Part shown: piece by piece, positions 7,927 to 16,789 of the stretch
Layout: each line of letters starts with the position of its first letter
How positions within the stretch are numbered: the stretch's first letter is position 1
Assembly (NCBI GenBank): GCA_001464165.1
Contig: LNEX01000252.1
Location: forward strand, 1 to 26,463
Reading direction: 5' to 3'
Source of the DNA: a bacterium Ga0077546
GTDB taxonomy: Bacteria; Cyanobacteriota; Vampirovibrionia; Obscuribacterales; Obscuribacteraceae
DNA: 26,463 bases
The notes under the pieces: generated by a model
The model's database searches: none
The model's input: the letters and a program-made list of their open reading frames with translations, nothing else
What the model was told of the DNA's origin: nothing
Program-made: the position numbers and the translations under genes

Positions 7927-10149
7927 ATGCCCCCTAAGGACCAAGACGACCACGTCAAAAAGCCAGACCTGAAAACTTTTAGCTTTGCCCCTCCCGAAGG
8001 TGGGTTGAACGCGTCCCCCAAAGCCAACTTCAACCAATCCAGCAGTATCGAAATGCCAATCAGTGCCCTCGAAGTAAATCTCGTAGGCAAAATCGTGGCC
8101 GGCCATTTTCAAATACTCTCAAAAATTGGCGAAGGCGGCATGAGCGTAGTCTACAAGGCGCGACACATGCTGATGAATAAAGAAGTAGCCTTGAAGATGC
8201 TGCATCCTCACATGATTGGTCGAGAACAATCACGGGAGCGCTTTCGCCAGGAAGCCCAGGCGGTTAGCCAAATCGATCATCCCAATGTGGTGCGAATCTT
8301 TGACTTTGGCATTAGCGAAGACAATCGACCATACATTGTCATGGATTTTCTCGACGGTGTGTCATTGGGAGACATGATAAAAGCATCTGGGCCTCTTGAG
8401 CTGGGACGAGCAATCAAGCTCTTTATTCAAATTTGCGACGCCCTGTCATACGCCCACAACAAAGGCGTAATCCATCGAGATCTAAAACCGAGCAACATCA
8501 TCATTCTAAAAAACGATGGCAAAGGAAGCCCTGCTAATAGAGAAAATAAAGACACTGACGAAGAATTCCAAGAACAATTCGAAGCAGACGCCGAGCAAGC
8601 AAAAATAGTCGACTTTGGTATTGCCAAGCTAATGCCCCATGAAGGCACTGATGCTGCCGCCTTAACTCAAACGGGTGACGTCTTCGGCAGCCCACTCTAT
8701 ATGAGTCCCGAGCAATGCAAAGGCGAGAGGCTCGATGGCCGCTCAGACATTTACTCGATGGGTTGTTTGATGTATGAGACGCTAACCGGAAAGCCACCGA
8801 TTAACGGCGCCAATATGCTTGAAATTCTTTACCGCCACATGAACGAAATGCCCGTCAGTATGAAACTTGTATGCCCTGAAAACAAAGTACCGCAAGCTCT
8901 TGAGGCAATCATTTTTAAGGCCCTTGCCAAAGATCCAAGCGATCGCCAAGCCAGTATGCGCCTACTGAAAAGTGAACTGGAAGATTTTTCCCTAAGCCAA
9001 GGAGGCGCACTCAGCTTCATTAGTTCAGGGTGGAATCTCTATCGCCTCAAACGTAAACGATTATCCACAAGAGACAAAATCGCTGCATTGATTAGCCTAG
9101 TCGCCCTAGGCTTAGTTGTACTTTGCTCATCCAGTCTCGTTCTTCTGTATGCCTATGGCCAAGAACAAGGCAAAGAAATTCAACCCCTAGATTGGTATAT
9201 TCAATTTGCTGACAAAAAAGCAACCCCAACCGTTTTCGATACGAGCACAGTTGGTGCCGACAATCTACTAGACAAAGCCCGGGCACGAGTTCGCCAAATA
9301 AAGCATAAACAAACTGGTTCTGCGATTTCACCCCGTGATGAATTAGACGACCCCAATTCTGACTTACAAGAATTTCTCCGGGCTGCCGACTCTGCCTACC
9401 GCGCTTGCCGCTTCAGGGATGCCGCCGAAATATACCAGTATTGCCAAGAAATTAGTGCCTATGAAAATGGCCCAGATGCATTTACAACTCAAGAAATCGC
9501 CTTGTCTCTATTTCGCAGCTATTACTATTCTGGCGACTATCACCGCGCCATCACCCAAGCTGGTCATACGTTGAGAGTATTCAAAAGCCAGCTAGATGCC
9601 AGCACTGGCAAGCGTATGAAAGCCGCCCTGCTAAGCACCATCGGCGACTGCTATTACCGAACCGGAGACTACGACAAAGCAAGAAGTTCACTCTATGAAG
9701 CGGTTGAGTTGTGGCGTGAGATTCCACCCAACCGCAATAGCAATCGCCATCAATCAGTAGAAGAACTGCGCGCTCTTAGCTTAAGCCGCTTCGGCGATGT
9801 CTTTATGCAATTAAAAATGAACGAAGCGGCAGTGAAATATTATGACCGGGGGAAAGAGGCCTGGAAAGGTTCATCAGATGAACGTCAGCGTCTCTACAAT
9901 ATCGCCTTAGTTAGCTACAAGAAGTCACTTGCTGAATTCGCCATGCAAGATTACACAAAAGCCAATAGTGATTTTGAAAACGCCATAGAAGAGTTAAAAA
10001 AACGGCCAACAGACAAACTTTTCCATCAATCGGTAGTAACAATGTATCAACAGACAGCCATTTTGCAAAAGCAGTCAGACCGCTTGCTAGCATCAATAGG
10101 CTCATCACTAAAAGCCGGTATAAGCAAATATTTTCACGAATACAAATAA
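7927..10149 (+). CDS. Transmembrane Ser/Thr protein kinase with C-terminal TPR region
   Basis: Hanks-type kinase, probably a membrane sensor phosphorylating cytoplasmic proteins. The kinase domain spans about 56-355: glycine loop GEGGMSVV (68-75), VALK with Lys90, HRDLKPSN with Asp185 and Asn190, DFG with Asp229, then GSPLYMSPEQ (254-263) and SDIYSMG. All catalytic residues are present. An acidic, polar insertion of about 30 residues (195-224, rich in D, E, N, K) separates the catalytic loop from DFG. A basic stretch LKRKR precedes one membrane helix (about 385-410). The outer 330 residues contain helical repeats with the TPR rhythm, for example GDCYYRTGDYDKARSSLYEA and GDVFMQLKMNEAAVKYYDRG. 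Kinase inside and TPRs outside is the expected topology. The start has only a poor AGG. It converges with the next gene, the two stops being 2 bases apart. Confidence 0.93.
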   Translation: MPPKDQDDHVKKPDLKTFSFAPPEGGLNASPKANFNQSSSIEMPISALEVNLVGKIVAGHFQILSKIGEGGMSVVYKARHMLMNKEVALKMLHPHMIGREQSRERFRQEAQAVSQIDHPNVVRIFDFGISEDNRPYIVMDFLDGVSLGDMIKASGPLELGRAIKLFIQICDALSYAHNKGVIHRDLKPSNIIILKNDGKGSPANRENKDTDEEFQEQFEADAEQAKIVDFGIAKLMPHEGTDAAALTQTGDVFGSPLYMSPEQCKGERLDGRSDIYSMGCLMYETLTGKPPINGANMLEILYRHMNEMPVSMKLVCPENKVPQALEAIIFKALAKDPSDRQASMRLLKSELEDFSLSQGGALSFISSGWNLYRLKRKRLSTRDKIAALISLVALGLVVLCSSSLVLLYAYGQEQGKEIQPLDWYIQFADKKATPTVFDTSTVGADNLLDKARARVRQIKHKQTGSAISPRDELDDPNSDLQEFLRAADSAYRACRFRDAAEIYQYCQEISAYENGPDAFTTQEIALSLFRSYYYSGDYHRAITQAGHTLRVFKSQLDASTGKRMKAALLSTIGDCYYRTGDYDKARSSLYEAVELWREIPPNRNSNRHQSVEELRALSLSRFGDVFMQLKMNEAAVKYYDRGKEAWKGSSDERQRLYNIALVSYKKSLAEFAMQDYTKANSDFENAIEELKKRPTDKLFHQSVVTMYQQTAILQKQSDRLLASIGSSLKAGISKYFHEYK

Positions 10150-10151
10150 AT

Positions 10152-10946
10152 CTATATGTGATCTGCTTCCATATCACTTGAGAGCAAATCCATTTCGGAT
10201 TGCGAGGGCTTAAGCCCTTTAGGCAAGACAAACTCGCTATCGGGAATAGGCCGAGCCTTAACAAAACTAACTTCTGTCAGAGTTAAACTCTGAGTAGATC
10301 GTTTCTCTCGGCCTTTTATATAACCTGAGCGAACCATTTTAAACGGCAAACCATGACTATAAACAGAATAGAGAACAGACTCAAGCACTTTGTTGATCTC
10401 CGGCTCAAACTGAATTTTGGAGCTGGCGACAATGTCATCGCGAAATTCGACATCCCTGCGAGTTTTCTCGTCGGTGACACGCTGGCCAATGCGCTCGAGC
10501 TTAACGGCAGGTTGACCGAGATACTCAGTTTTGCCAACGACTTTGACAGCCCCAAATACATAGTGCTGCTTGGCACGATAGACTCCTACGCGCTTGGCGC
10601 AATCGGCTAAACCATAAGTGCGGTAGCGATTACTCTTAAGAGAATAAAGGGTGATTTTTTTTGTTTTGCGATTGACAATCATAGAGAGAATGGAGCCGCT
10701 CATCTTGATTTGTTGATCGGTGATATACCAAACACAGCTGCCCCATTGATAGCCCCGTTGTCGGACAATCCAACCGCTGCGACTGCCCTCGGGATTCTTT
10801 ATAGACAAAGAAGCAGGTTCCGGCCTATTCTCTTTGCCACTTGCCATGGCAGGCACAGACGACGAAATCTTCAACGCAGTAGCCAATAAGAGCAAAATTG
10901 TGGTGGCAAACTTGCACTTGTGCTTGCACCTGAAAAAACTAGTCAT
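10152..10946 (-). CDS. Exported protein of unknown function, coupled to the RND pump gene
   Basis: A 264-residue protein whose fold I do not recognise with certainty. The first ~35 residues form a Sec signal peptide: positive MTSFFRCKHKCKF, hydrophobic ATTILLLLATALK, and a likely cut after AMA. The mature part is rich in alternating beta-strand patterns (for example the LSMIVNRKTKKITLYS and YLGQPAVKLERIGQ segments). This is reminiscent of LolA/DUF4412-type periplasmic lipid-binding proteins, but the similarity is only an impression. Longer readings of the frame reach upstream into the RND gene and give no signal peptide; ATG 10946 is chosen because it yields the signal peptide and overlaps the RND stop by 8 bases (ATGACTAG). 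That overlap indicates translational coupling, so it may assist the efflux system or act in the envelope alongside it. Confidence 0.75.
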   Translation of the reverse strand: MTSFFRCKHKCKFATTILLLLATALKISSSVPAMASGKENRPEPASLSIKNPEGSRSGWIVRQRGYQWGSCVWYITDQQIKMSGSILSMIVNRKTKKITLYSLKSNRYRTYGLADCAKRVGVYRAKQHYVFGAVKVVGKTEYLGQPAVKLERIGQRVTDEKTRRDVEFRDDIVASSKIQFEPEINKVLESVLYSVYSHGLPFKMVRSGYIKGREKRSTQSLTLTEVSFVKARPIPDSEFVLPKGLKPSQSEMDLLSSDMEADHI

Positions 10947-13900
10947 TTTTAGATGCAACGAACTGACTCTCAATTTGAGTTCGCAAAGTATCGGCATTCT
11001 CTGAATCAGAAGCAGCACCAAAACGGGCGACCTTGCGCTTAAGCCATTTTTGAAAATCATCTACGTAAGTGAAGACCACAGGAATCACTATCAATGTAAA
11101 CACAGTCGAGGTTACAAGTCCACCAATCACCGATATGGCCATGGGCGCCCGCGCTTCAGAGCCAGCCCCAATTCCAAGAGCAATCGGCATCATACCGGCA
11201 ATCATGGCAATCGTAGTCATCAAAATGGGCTGCATCCGAGTTTCGCCAGCCAACATAATAGCTTGCCGTTGTTCAATGCCGTGCTTCATTGACATCAGAC
11301 CGTACTCTACTAACAGAATGGCGTTCTTAGTAACAAGGCCCATTAACATGGTGATACCAATCAAAGCATAGAGACCTATTGATTGATGGAAGAAGACTAA
11401 GCCAAGCAAAGCTCCACAAAGCGATAGAGGAAGAGAAACCATAATCGTCAGAGGATGGAGAAAACCGCCAAAGAGCACCACGAGCACGGCATAAATGAGC
11501 AGCACCGCTGAGCCAATGGCAGTGGCAAAGCCGCCAAAAATGTCTCTTTGAATTTCTGCATCACCCAAGGGCAACTCATTAATCGACTTGGGCATCGTCT
11601 TAAAGGCTGGTAAAGCATGAACACTTTTTATTGCTTCACCAAGGGTGGTACTACTGTCTAGGCCAGATTCCAAAGTGACTTGGCGCTGACGATCAAAACG
11701 ATCAATTTGAAACGGTCCACTACCAAACTTAACAGAAGTATCTTCGATAATGCGCAAGTCGTTGCGATATTGCGGGTCTAGCTCTACTCTAATATTGACT
11801 TGGCGATCATCTAGATTGAACTTAGCTAGATTAGCCTCGCTATCACCTAGAGTGCCAATTAAAGCAGTGCGAGCAATTGACTGAACCGACACCCCTTGCC
11901 TTGCGGCTTTGTCAAAATCAGGAGTGACTAAAATTTCGGGGCGCAAAATACCAGCTGAAGAACTGACATCATAAAGCCCCTTCACTGAGCGCATCTGGTC
12001 TTTAATCTCTTCGGCCACACGCTCTAGTTGAGTGGCGTCTGACGAAGTAAGCACAAGCCGCATGGGCTTGCCACCCATCCCGCCCGAGCGTGAGAAGCTC
12101 AATCGAGCACCAGCAACGCTGTCAAGCTCAGCTCTCACGATTTCTTCAAACTGCTGCTGATTGACGGAACGCTCTGTTCGAGGCTTGAGTGAAATATAGA
12201 TAGTGGCCTTAGTAACGTCGCCTTGATTACCCCCAGAAGTGCGCTTTGCTGACGTTGGCGTGCCGACAAAAGCCACAACATTGACCGCTTCTTTGTGCTT
12301 GGCAATAATATTGGTACACTTCTCCGACACCGCCTTAGTATCTTCAAGGTCAGAGCCGGGCGGCATTTCGACATTAAGCAAGACTTCGCCCCGATCGACA
12401 TTAGCCATTAGCGATGTAGGCATCGACTTGAACAGAACTATTGAAGCAGCAAAGAGCACGCACGCACAAATCACGGCAATCAACCGGTGCTTCATGGCCA
12501 AAGCCAACACTGGTGCATAGATTTTCATAAAACGCTGATTGACTGCCTGTTCTTCTTGCTCACTTACAACAATGCCCTTACTTAAAGTAGAGCGCATGCC
12601 GTAAGCAGCAATCATCGGGGTAATCATGCGGGCAACCAAGAGAGAAAAGAGCACAGCTACCGTTACTGTCAGACCAAACTGTTTGAAAAATTGCCCTGGA
12701 ATTCCACCCATACTTGCCACAGGCACAAAGACAACAACAATAGTCAAAGTCGTGGCGATCACCGCCAAACCTATTTCTTCAGCAGCTTCAATAGAAGCCT
12801 GGTAGGCTGGTTTTCCCATGCGAATGTGGCGGACAATATTCTCAATCTCAACAATGGCATCATCAACCAAAATGCCAATCACCAAAGCTAATCCAAGCAA
12901 TGACATACTATTCAGGGTAAAGCCCGCCCATTGCATTACGGCAAAAGTGGGGATCACAGACAATGGAATAGCAATGGCCGTGATTGCTGTAGCCCGCCAA
13001 TCTTTCAAGAAGACCCAAACCACAAACACTGCAAGGAGCGCACCGAGGACTAGTGATTCAAGAGAAGCGTCATATGACTCTTTGATATAGCGGCCATTGC
13101 TTCGCAACTTAACTATTTTCAGTGAACCAGGTAGATTCTCAGCAAGCTCCTTAATTTTGGCATCAACACCTTTTTCAACATCGACCAAATTAGAACCGGT
13201 ACTTCGCACCACTGAAAATGCCACCACCGGTTGATTGTTTAAAAGGGCAATTTGTCTTATTTCAGAAGTGCTATCTTCAACCTTACCTAGAGTATCTAAC
13301 CGTGCGCGTTTACCGCTAGGCAAGACAATATCGGTCTTGGCCAACTGCGGTACAGTAAGGGCACTACCAAGCAACCGTATAGACTGTTCACCTTCACCCA
13401 CCTGACCCCGGCCACCGGGCAAATTGATATTCAGTTGCCGAATCTGAGTGCTGACCATATCGGCGGTGATACCGAGGGCCTCTAAGCGAGTGGGATCAAG
13501 ATTGACACGGATCTCACGGTCAACCCCGCCAGCCCTCTGAACCTGACCAACTCCAGGTACTGACAAAAGCGCCCGGGCGACGTCATTGTCCACCACCCAA
13601 GAAAGCTCAGCTGGGGGCAACACTTTTGAATCGATTGTATAGGTGACAAAAGGACCACCAACAAAATCAAGGCGTTGAATAATCGGCTCTTCAATGCCCT
13701 GGGGCATGTCTTGGCGAATCTTAGAAATGGCATCTCGCACATCATTAACAGCTCTATCGGTATTGGTGCCCAAATTGAATTCTATTGAAGTAGATGAAGC
13801 ACCATCTGTAACACTAGAAGCAATATGTTTGATATTGCCAATTCCGGCTATGGCATCTTCAATTTTCCTTGTAACCTGGGTCTCAAGCTCCGCTGGAGCG

Positions 13901-14067
13901 GCCCCGAGCTGGCTAACAGCCACAGTTACCACAGGCACATCGATGTTTGGGCTCTCATCAATACCAAGCTTTATAAAGGAAGTAATACCCATCAATGTCA
14001 ATACCAAAAACAGCACCACGACCGGTACTGGATTTTTGATCGACCAGGTAGAGAGATTAAAGTTCAT
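10939..14067 (-). CDS. RND efflux pump inner-membrane subunit (AcrB/HAE1-like)
   Basis: Proton-driven trimeric exporter of the resistance-nodulation-division superfamily, likely moving hydrophobic or amphipathic compounds out of the inner membrane or periplasm. The 1042 residues match the usual 1020-1060. TM1 (12-33) is followed by the porter domain with the IDESPNIDVP signature (36-45). The TM4 proton relay motif is GILVDDAIVEIEN with Asp402 and Asp403. The second half repeats the pattern and has the TM10 lysine (LVTKNAILLVEYG, Lys914). These are the AcrB Asp407/Asp408/Lys940 equivalents, so the pump should be active. Its ATG lies 6 bases after the adaptor's stop. The sequence is of the drug/lipid (HAE) type, without the shortened or metal-specific motifs of CusA-type pumps. 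No TolC-type outer membrane channel lies next to it. Confidence 0.96.
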   Translation of the reverse strand: MNFNLSTWSIKNPVPVVVLFLVLTLMGITSFIKLGIDESPNIDVPVVTVAVSQLGAAPAELETQVTRKIEDAIAGIGNIKHIASSVTDGASSTSIEFNLGTNTDRAVNDVRDAISKIRQDMPQGIEEPIIQRLDFVGGPFVTYTIDSKVLPPAELSWVVDNDVARALLSVPGVGQVQRAGGVDREIRVNLDPTRLEALGITADMVSTQIRQLNINLPGGRGQVGEGEQSIRLLGSALTVPQLAKTDIVLPSGKRARLDTLGKVEDSTSEIRQIALLNNQPVVAFSVVRSTGSNLVDVEKGVDAKIKELAENLPGSLKIVKLRSNGRYIKESYDASLESLVLGALLAVFVVWVFLKDWRATAITAIAIPLSVIPTFAVMQWAGFTLNSMSLLGLALVIGILVDDAIVEIENIVRHIRMGKPAYQASIEAAEEIGLAVIATTLTIVVVFVPVASMGGIPGQFFKQFGLTVTVAVLFSLLVARMITPMIAAYGMRSTLSKGIVVSEQEEQAVNQRFMKIYAPVLALAMKHRLIAVICACVLFAASIVLFKSMPTSLMANVDRGEVLLNVEMPPGSDLEDTKAVSEKCTNIIAKHKEAVNVVAFVGTPTSAKRTSGGNQGDVTKATIYISLKPRTERSVNQQQFEEIVRAELDSVAGARLSFSRSGGMGGKPMRLVLTSSDATQLERVAEEIKDQMRSVKGLYDVSSSAGILRPEILVTPDFDKAARQGVSVQSIARTALIGTLGDSEANLAKFNLDDRQVNIRVELDPQYRNDLRIIEDTSVKFGSGPFQIDRFDRQRQVTLESGLDSSTTLGEAIKSVHALPAFKTMPKSINELPLGDAEIQRDIFGGFATAIGSAVLLIYAVLVVLFGGFLHPLTIMVSLPLSLCGALLGLVFFHQSIGLYALIGITMLMGLVTKNAILLVEYGLMSMKHGIEQRQAIMLAGETRMQPILMTTIAMIAGMMPIALGIGAGSEARAPMAISVIGGLVTSTVFTLIVIPVVFTYVDDFQKWLKRKVARFGAASDSENADTLRTQIESQFVASKND

Positions 14068-14073
14068 AGCAGT

Positions 14074-15495
14074 CTAATTAGCCGGTACTTTTGATGGGAT
14101 TGAATCTAACACATTAACGACGTCGCCGTCCTTGATAAAACCAGCGCCCTTAGCGACAACTTGATCCCCCGCATTCAAGCCACTTAAGACTTCAATGTAA
14201 TCACCATCACGCCCACCTACCTCAATGAAATGCATCTGTACTTTCTTAGTACTGCCATCAAGGGTGTAGGCAATGGCACGATTGTCTTTGTAAACCACAG
14301 AAGATGAGCCGACTGAATTTACTTTGACTTTGCCAAGACTTACTTCGCCTTTGACAAAGTTACCAGGCCGCAAATGAGTGCTCAGAGGCAAATCAATACG
14401 GACCATTCCTAGACGGGTATCTTGATCAATCATTGGGCTAATTTCGCGCACCCGAGCATCAACGTTACCGATCCGCACAATTTGACCAGGTTTGACCAGA
14501 CCAATATCAGCTTCAGGGAGATTAGCCCTAAGCTCAAGGCGACCATCGCGCACCAAGTCAAACATCACTTTGCTCGTGCTAGAAATATCACCGATGTGAA
14601 CATGGCGCTTGAGCACCAGGCCGTCGCAGGGTGCTTCAATAGCAGTTTGCGCCAACAGCGATTGAAGCTCGGCAATATTAGCCGCAATTTCTGCTAGCTG
14701 CGACTTAGAAATTTCAATATCTTCACGCCGGCCACCAGACACACCCATGGTGAGGCGATCATTTGCTTGCTGCGCAGCAAATTTAATCGCCTTCACTTTC
14801 TCCTCGCAGTTGTGTACTTCGGCAAGAAAGACTTTTGCCTGAGTGGAGCGGTTATCAGCGTCTTCAGCGCTGACGGCACCTTGGCTCACGAGCCCGGCAT
14901 AGCGCTTAGCGTTCTCAGCAGCTTCGGCATAATTGGCCTGTGCCCTTGCTAAATTAGCTTCTTCTTGAGCAATATTGGCTTGGGCTTGATGATACCCATA
15001 GCGTAAAGAGGTCAGGTCTTCGGCACGGAAAGGCTGAATAGCCTTAATTAATGAAGCTTGAGCCCCGAGTAAATTGGCTTTTTTCTTTGCCAGTTGCGCC
15101 TCAATTATGCTGCTATTGAGCTTGGCTAGAAGCTGACCACGTTTCACATAAGCGCCGTCATCGACTAAAACAGACTGCACCTTTAGGCCATTTACCTCAG
15201 AGCCGACTTGAACTGGATCCCAAGCCCAGACAGTTCCACTAACCAGCAGTTTTCGCTCAAAATCACGGGGTTGAACATTGGTTAGCTCAACAGTCAATAC
15301 AGCCTGACTATTAGCCCTCTCAACCTTAGTAACAGCTTCGCGAGCGCCTGGATTGAGGGGCAACTTATCTTTCAGGACATAAGTGGCCAAACCAAGAACC
15401 AACACCACCCCGACAATCAATTGCTTATGGTTCTTGCTCTTAGGCAGAGAGGGGGGCTTGAGTGGAGTTATTTTGTTTTCGACCTTGGTATCCAT
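14074..15495 (-). CDS. RND efflux periplasmic adaptor (membrane fusion protein)
   Basis: Periplasmic adaptor joining the RND pump to an outer-membrane channel. A short cytoplasmic basic tail is followed by one membrane anchor (QLIVGVVLVLGLATYVL). The first lipoyl half contains WDPVQVGSEVNGLKVQSVLV and VKRGQLLAKL. A long alpha-helical hairpin, Ala/Gln/Glu-rich (about 110-260), contains the repeated SLIKA, AQANIAQEEANLARAQANY pattern. The second lipoyl half is IEAPCDGLVLKRHVHIGD, then beta-barrel and membrane-proximal domains. No lipoprotein cysteine is present, so it is anchored by the helix. The frame extends to TTG at 15519 (481 residues). ATG 15495 (473 residues) is preferred because a good extended -10 element lies at 15523-15531, which would put the transcript start downstream of the TTG. 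Neither start has a clear ribosome site. Directly followed by the pump gene. Confidence 0.92.
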   Translation of the reverse strand: MDTKVENKITPLKPPSLPKSKNHKQLIVGVVLVLGLATYVLKDKLPLNPGAREAVTKVERANSQAVLTVELTNVQPRDFERKLLVSGTVWAWDPVQVGSEVNGLKVQSVLVDDGAYVKRGQLLAKLNSSIIEAQLAKKKANLLGAQASLIKAIQPFRAEDLTSLRYGYHQAQANIAQEEANLARAQANYAEAAENAKRYAGLVSQGAVSAEDADNRSTQAKVFLAEVHNCEEKVKAIKFAAQQANDRLTMGVSGGRREDIEISKSQLAEIAANIAELQSLLAQTAIEAPCDGLVLKRHVHIGDISSTSKVMFDLVRDGRLELRANLPEADIGLVKPGQIVRIGNVDARVREISPMIDQDTRLGMVRIDLPLSTHLRPGNFVKGEVSLGKVKVNSVGSSSVVYKDNRAIAYTLDGSTKKVQMHFIEVGGRDGDYIEVLSGLNAGDQVVAKGAGFIKDGDVVNVLDSIPSKVPAN

Positions 15496-15522
15496 GATAA
15501 AGCGAGCCCGAGTAGTCAAGAA

Positions 15523-15531
15523 ATTATAGCA
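15523..15531 (-). promoter_or_regulatory. Extended -10 promoter candidate for the RND adaptor-pump operon
   Basis: On the minus strand the sequence reads TGC TATAAT, a full match to the sigma70-type extended -10 (TGnTATAAT), located just after the hydrolase gene's TAG stop. No good -35 is seen at 16-18 bases upstream, which is normal for extended -10 promoters. Transcription would begin near 15511-15517, leaving a leader of roughly 20 bases to ATG 15495. It would let the pump genes be expressed independently of the hydrolase gene. Confidence 0.45.
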
Positions 15532-15533
15532 GC

Positions 15534-16700
15534 CTACAGCCGGTTCTTGACTTCCATAACGCCACCGTCGACCCGTTCGATTAAGTACGATGAAGTTTCG
15601 CCAGTAAGCAGGCCTGCTATTAGTTTATACGGAATGAGGTGCTTCAGACGCAGTTGACTGATATCGTAGACCGCAAGTTGGTCAGCCACACCACTAGCAA
15701 CGCTAGCCTGTCCCAGGCGCAAATGATTATCGCGCACCGGTCGAGGGTCTTCGACAAAGCTATAGCCAGCCCTGCGAATGAAAGAAGAGAGCTTGAGGTT
15801 GATATCGTTTCTAGCGCAAAGCAACATCAACTTGTTGGAAAATTTCTTCAGGGCCTCTTCTGAACTCTTAAATGAACTAAAGTCGACATCAGGCCGACTC
15901 AATATAACAGCAGCAAAAGCTTGAGTCGCTTTTGGCTCAGTCTCCAATGCCCGCTGGCAATAATTTTGCAGAGCATGAATACCAAGACTATGGGCAACAA
16001 TGACGATCTTGTCACGCCCTAACTTCGCCACCAAACGCTCAAGAAAAGAAGTAAAGCTAGTACGACATCTTGGCAATTTAGCCAGTGAGCCTGGATAGTT
16101 ATAACAGGGAGTAGCCCAGTCGTAGGCCAACAGAGGACCGTTCAAACCGGCAGACTGCAAGGCTTTATGTATATCATTGGCTTGAATCAAGTCTTCAGAA
16201 AAACTGACGCAACAGCCATGAATAAATACAGTCAGCGGTTGACCACTACTTTTGACTTCAGCAGAAAGTCTCTCGAATAACTGTTCTTCAGAATAAAGCG
16301 TATCGCAATCAGCTGCACGATCACCATAAGAAAGAGCCTTGCTTGTTTTTCCGAGCCAATCAGAAGCCTTAATGCGCTTTCCTTTTAGAGCAAGTTTACG
16401 CTCGCAGGCGAAATATAATCCAGGATTGCTCTTGCCAATATTACTCTTCGGGGAACTGCTCGTTGCTCCGCTCAAATTAGCGCTTCTAGTCGCCTTATTA
16501 TCCATTGCGGAACCTTCTACTGAACCAGAAGACTGTGCGGCAAAGGCGACAAAAGTGGGGTCGCCAATGGTAAACACAATAGTTAAATAGAGTAAGAACA
16601 TCCGGAATATACTGCATCTTTTCAGTATGCAGCGGCTCACCCCAAAGATTGGGGCAGCAGAAACACTTGAAGTACTGATTGCATGTTTAGGCGAAGACAT
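15534..16700 (-). CDS. Exported alpha/beta hydrolase (DUF900-like)
   Basis: Serine hydrolase of the alpha/beta fold, closest in pattern to the DUF900 group; substrate unknown. Numbering from ATG 16700: the oxyanion segment FIHGCC (about 159-164), a YDW segment (193-195) as in DUF900 proteins, the nucleophile elbow VAHSLG with Ser238 (Ala replacing the first Gly of GxSxG), PDVDFSSF downstream as the likely acid region, and DNHLRLG near the C-terminus holding the probable catalytic His. A basic ILKRCSIFR followed by MFLLYLTIVFTIG and FVAFA-AQ reads as a signal peptide or N-terminal anchor, then a Ser/Gly-rich linker of about 50 residues. The frame is also open from GTG 16736. Neither start has a ribosome site, and even the internal Met at 16601 is possible. 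It ends 14-38 bases before the adaptor gene and may be co-transcribed with the pump. Confidence 0.72.
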   Translation of the reverse strand: MSSPKHAISTSSVSAAPIFGVSRCILKRCSIFRMFLLYLTIVFTIGDPTFVAFAAQSSGSVEGSAMDNKATRSANLSGATSSSPKSNIGKSNPGLYFACERKLALKGKRIKASDWLGKTSKALSYGDRAADCDTLYSEEQLFERLSAEVKSSGQPLTVFIHGCCVSFSEDLIQANDIHKALQSAGLNGPLLAYDWATPCYNYPGSLAKLPRCRTSFTSFLERLVAKLGRDKIVIVAHSLGIHALQNYCQRALETEPKATQAFAAVILSRPDVDFSSFKSSEEALKKFSNKLMLLCARNDINLKLSSFIRRAGYSFVEDPRPVRDNHLRLGQASVASGVADQLAVYDISQLRLKHLIPYKLIAGLLTGETSSYLIERVDGGVMEVKNRL

Positions 16701-16758
16701 AGCTATATACCAATGCAAGATCACATGATAATGCACGGGGCCATTTTAATGCATACTC

Positions 16759-16787
16759 AAAAACTATTGCATCGACAAATCGCAATA
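16759..16787 (-). terminator. Weak hairpin plus T-run after preA
   Basis: On the minus strand, a few bases past the preA stop, TATTGC pairs with GCAATA across an 11-base loop. Two more inner pairs (GA/TC) are possible with a bulge. Soon after comes a TTTTT run. The stem is short and AT-rich, so this is only a possible intrinsic terminator separating preA from the hydrolase gene. Confidence 0.25.
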
Positions 16788-16789
16788 TT

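Noticed and set aside
10947..11060. Longer N-terminus for the small exported protein (start at 11060)
   Set aside because: This part overlaps the RND gene by over 100 bases and pushes the signal peptide to an internal position. ATG 10946 gives a standard signal peptide and a short coupling overlap.
13694..14077. 127-codon plus-strand frame opposite the RND pump
   Set aside because: Antisense shadow of the conserved pump N-terminus, with no independent features.
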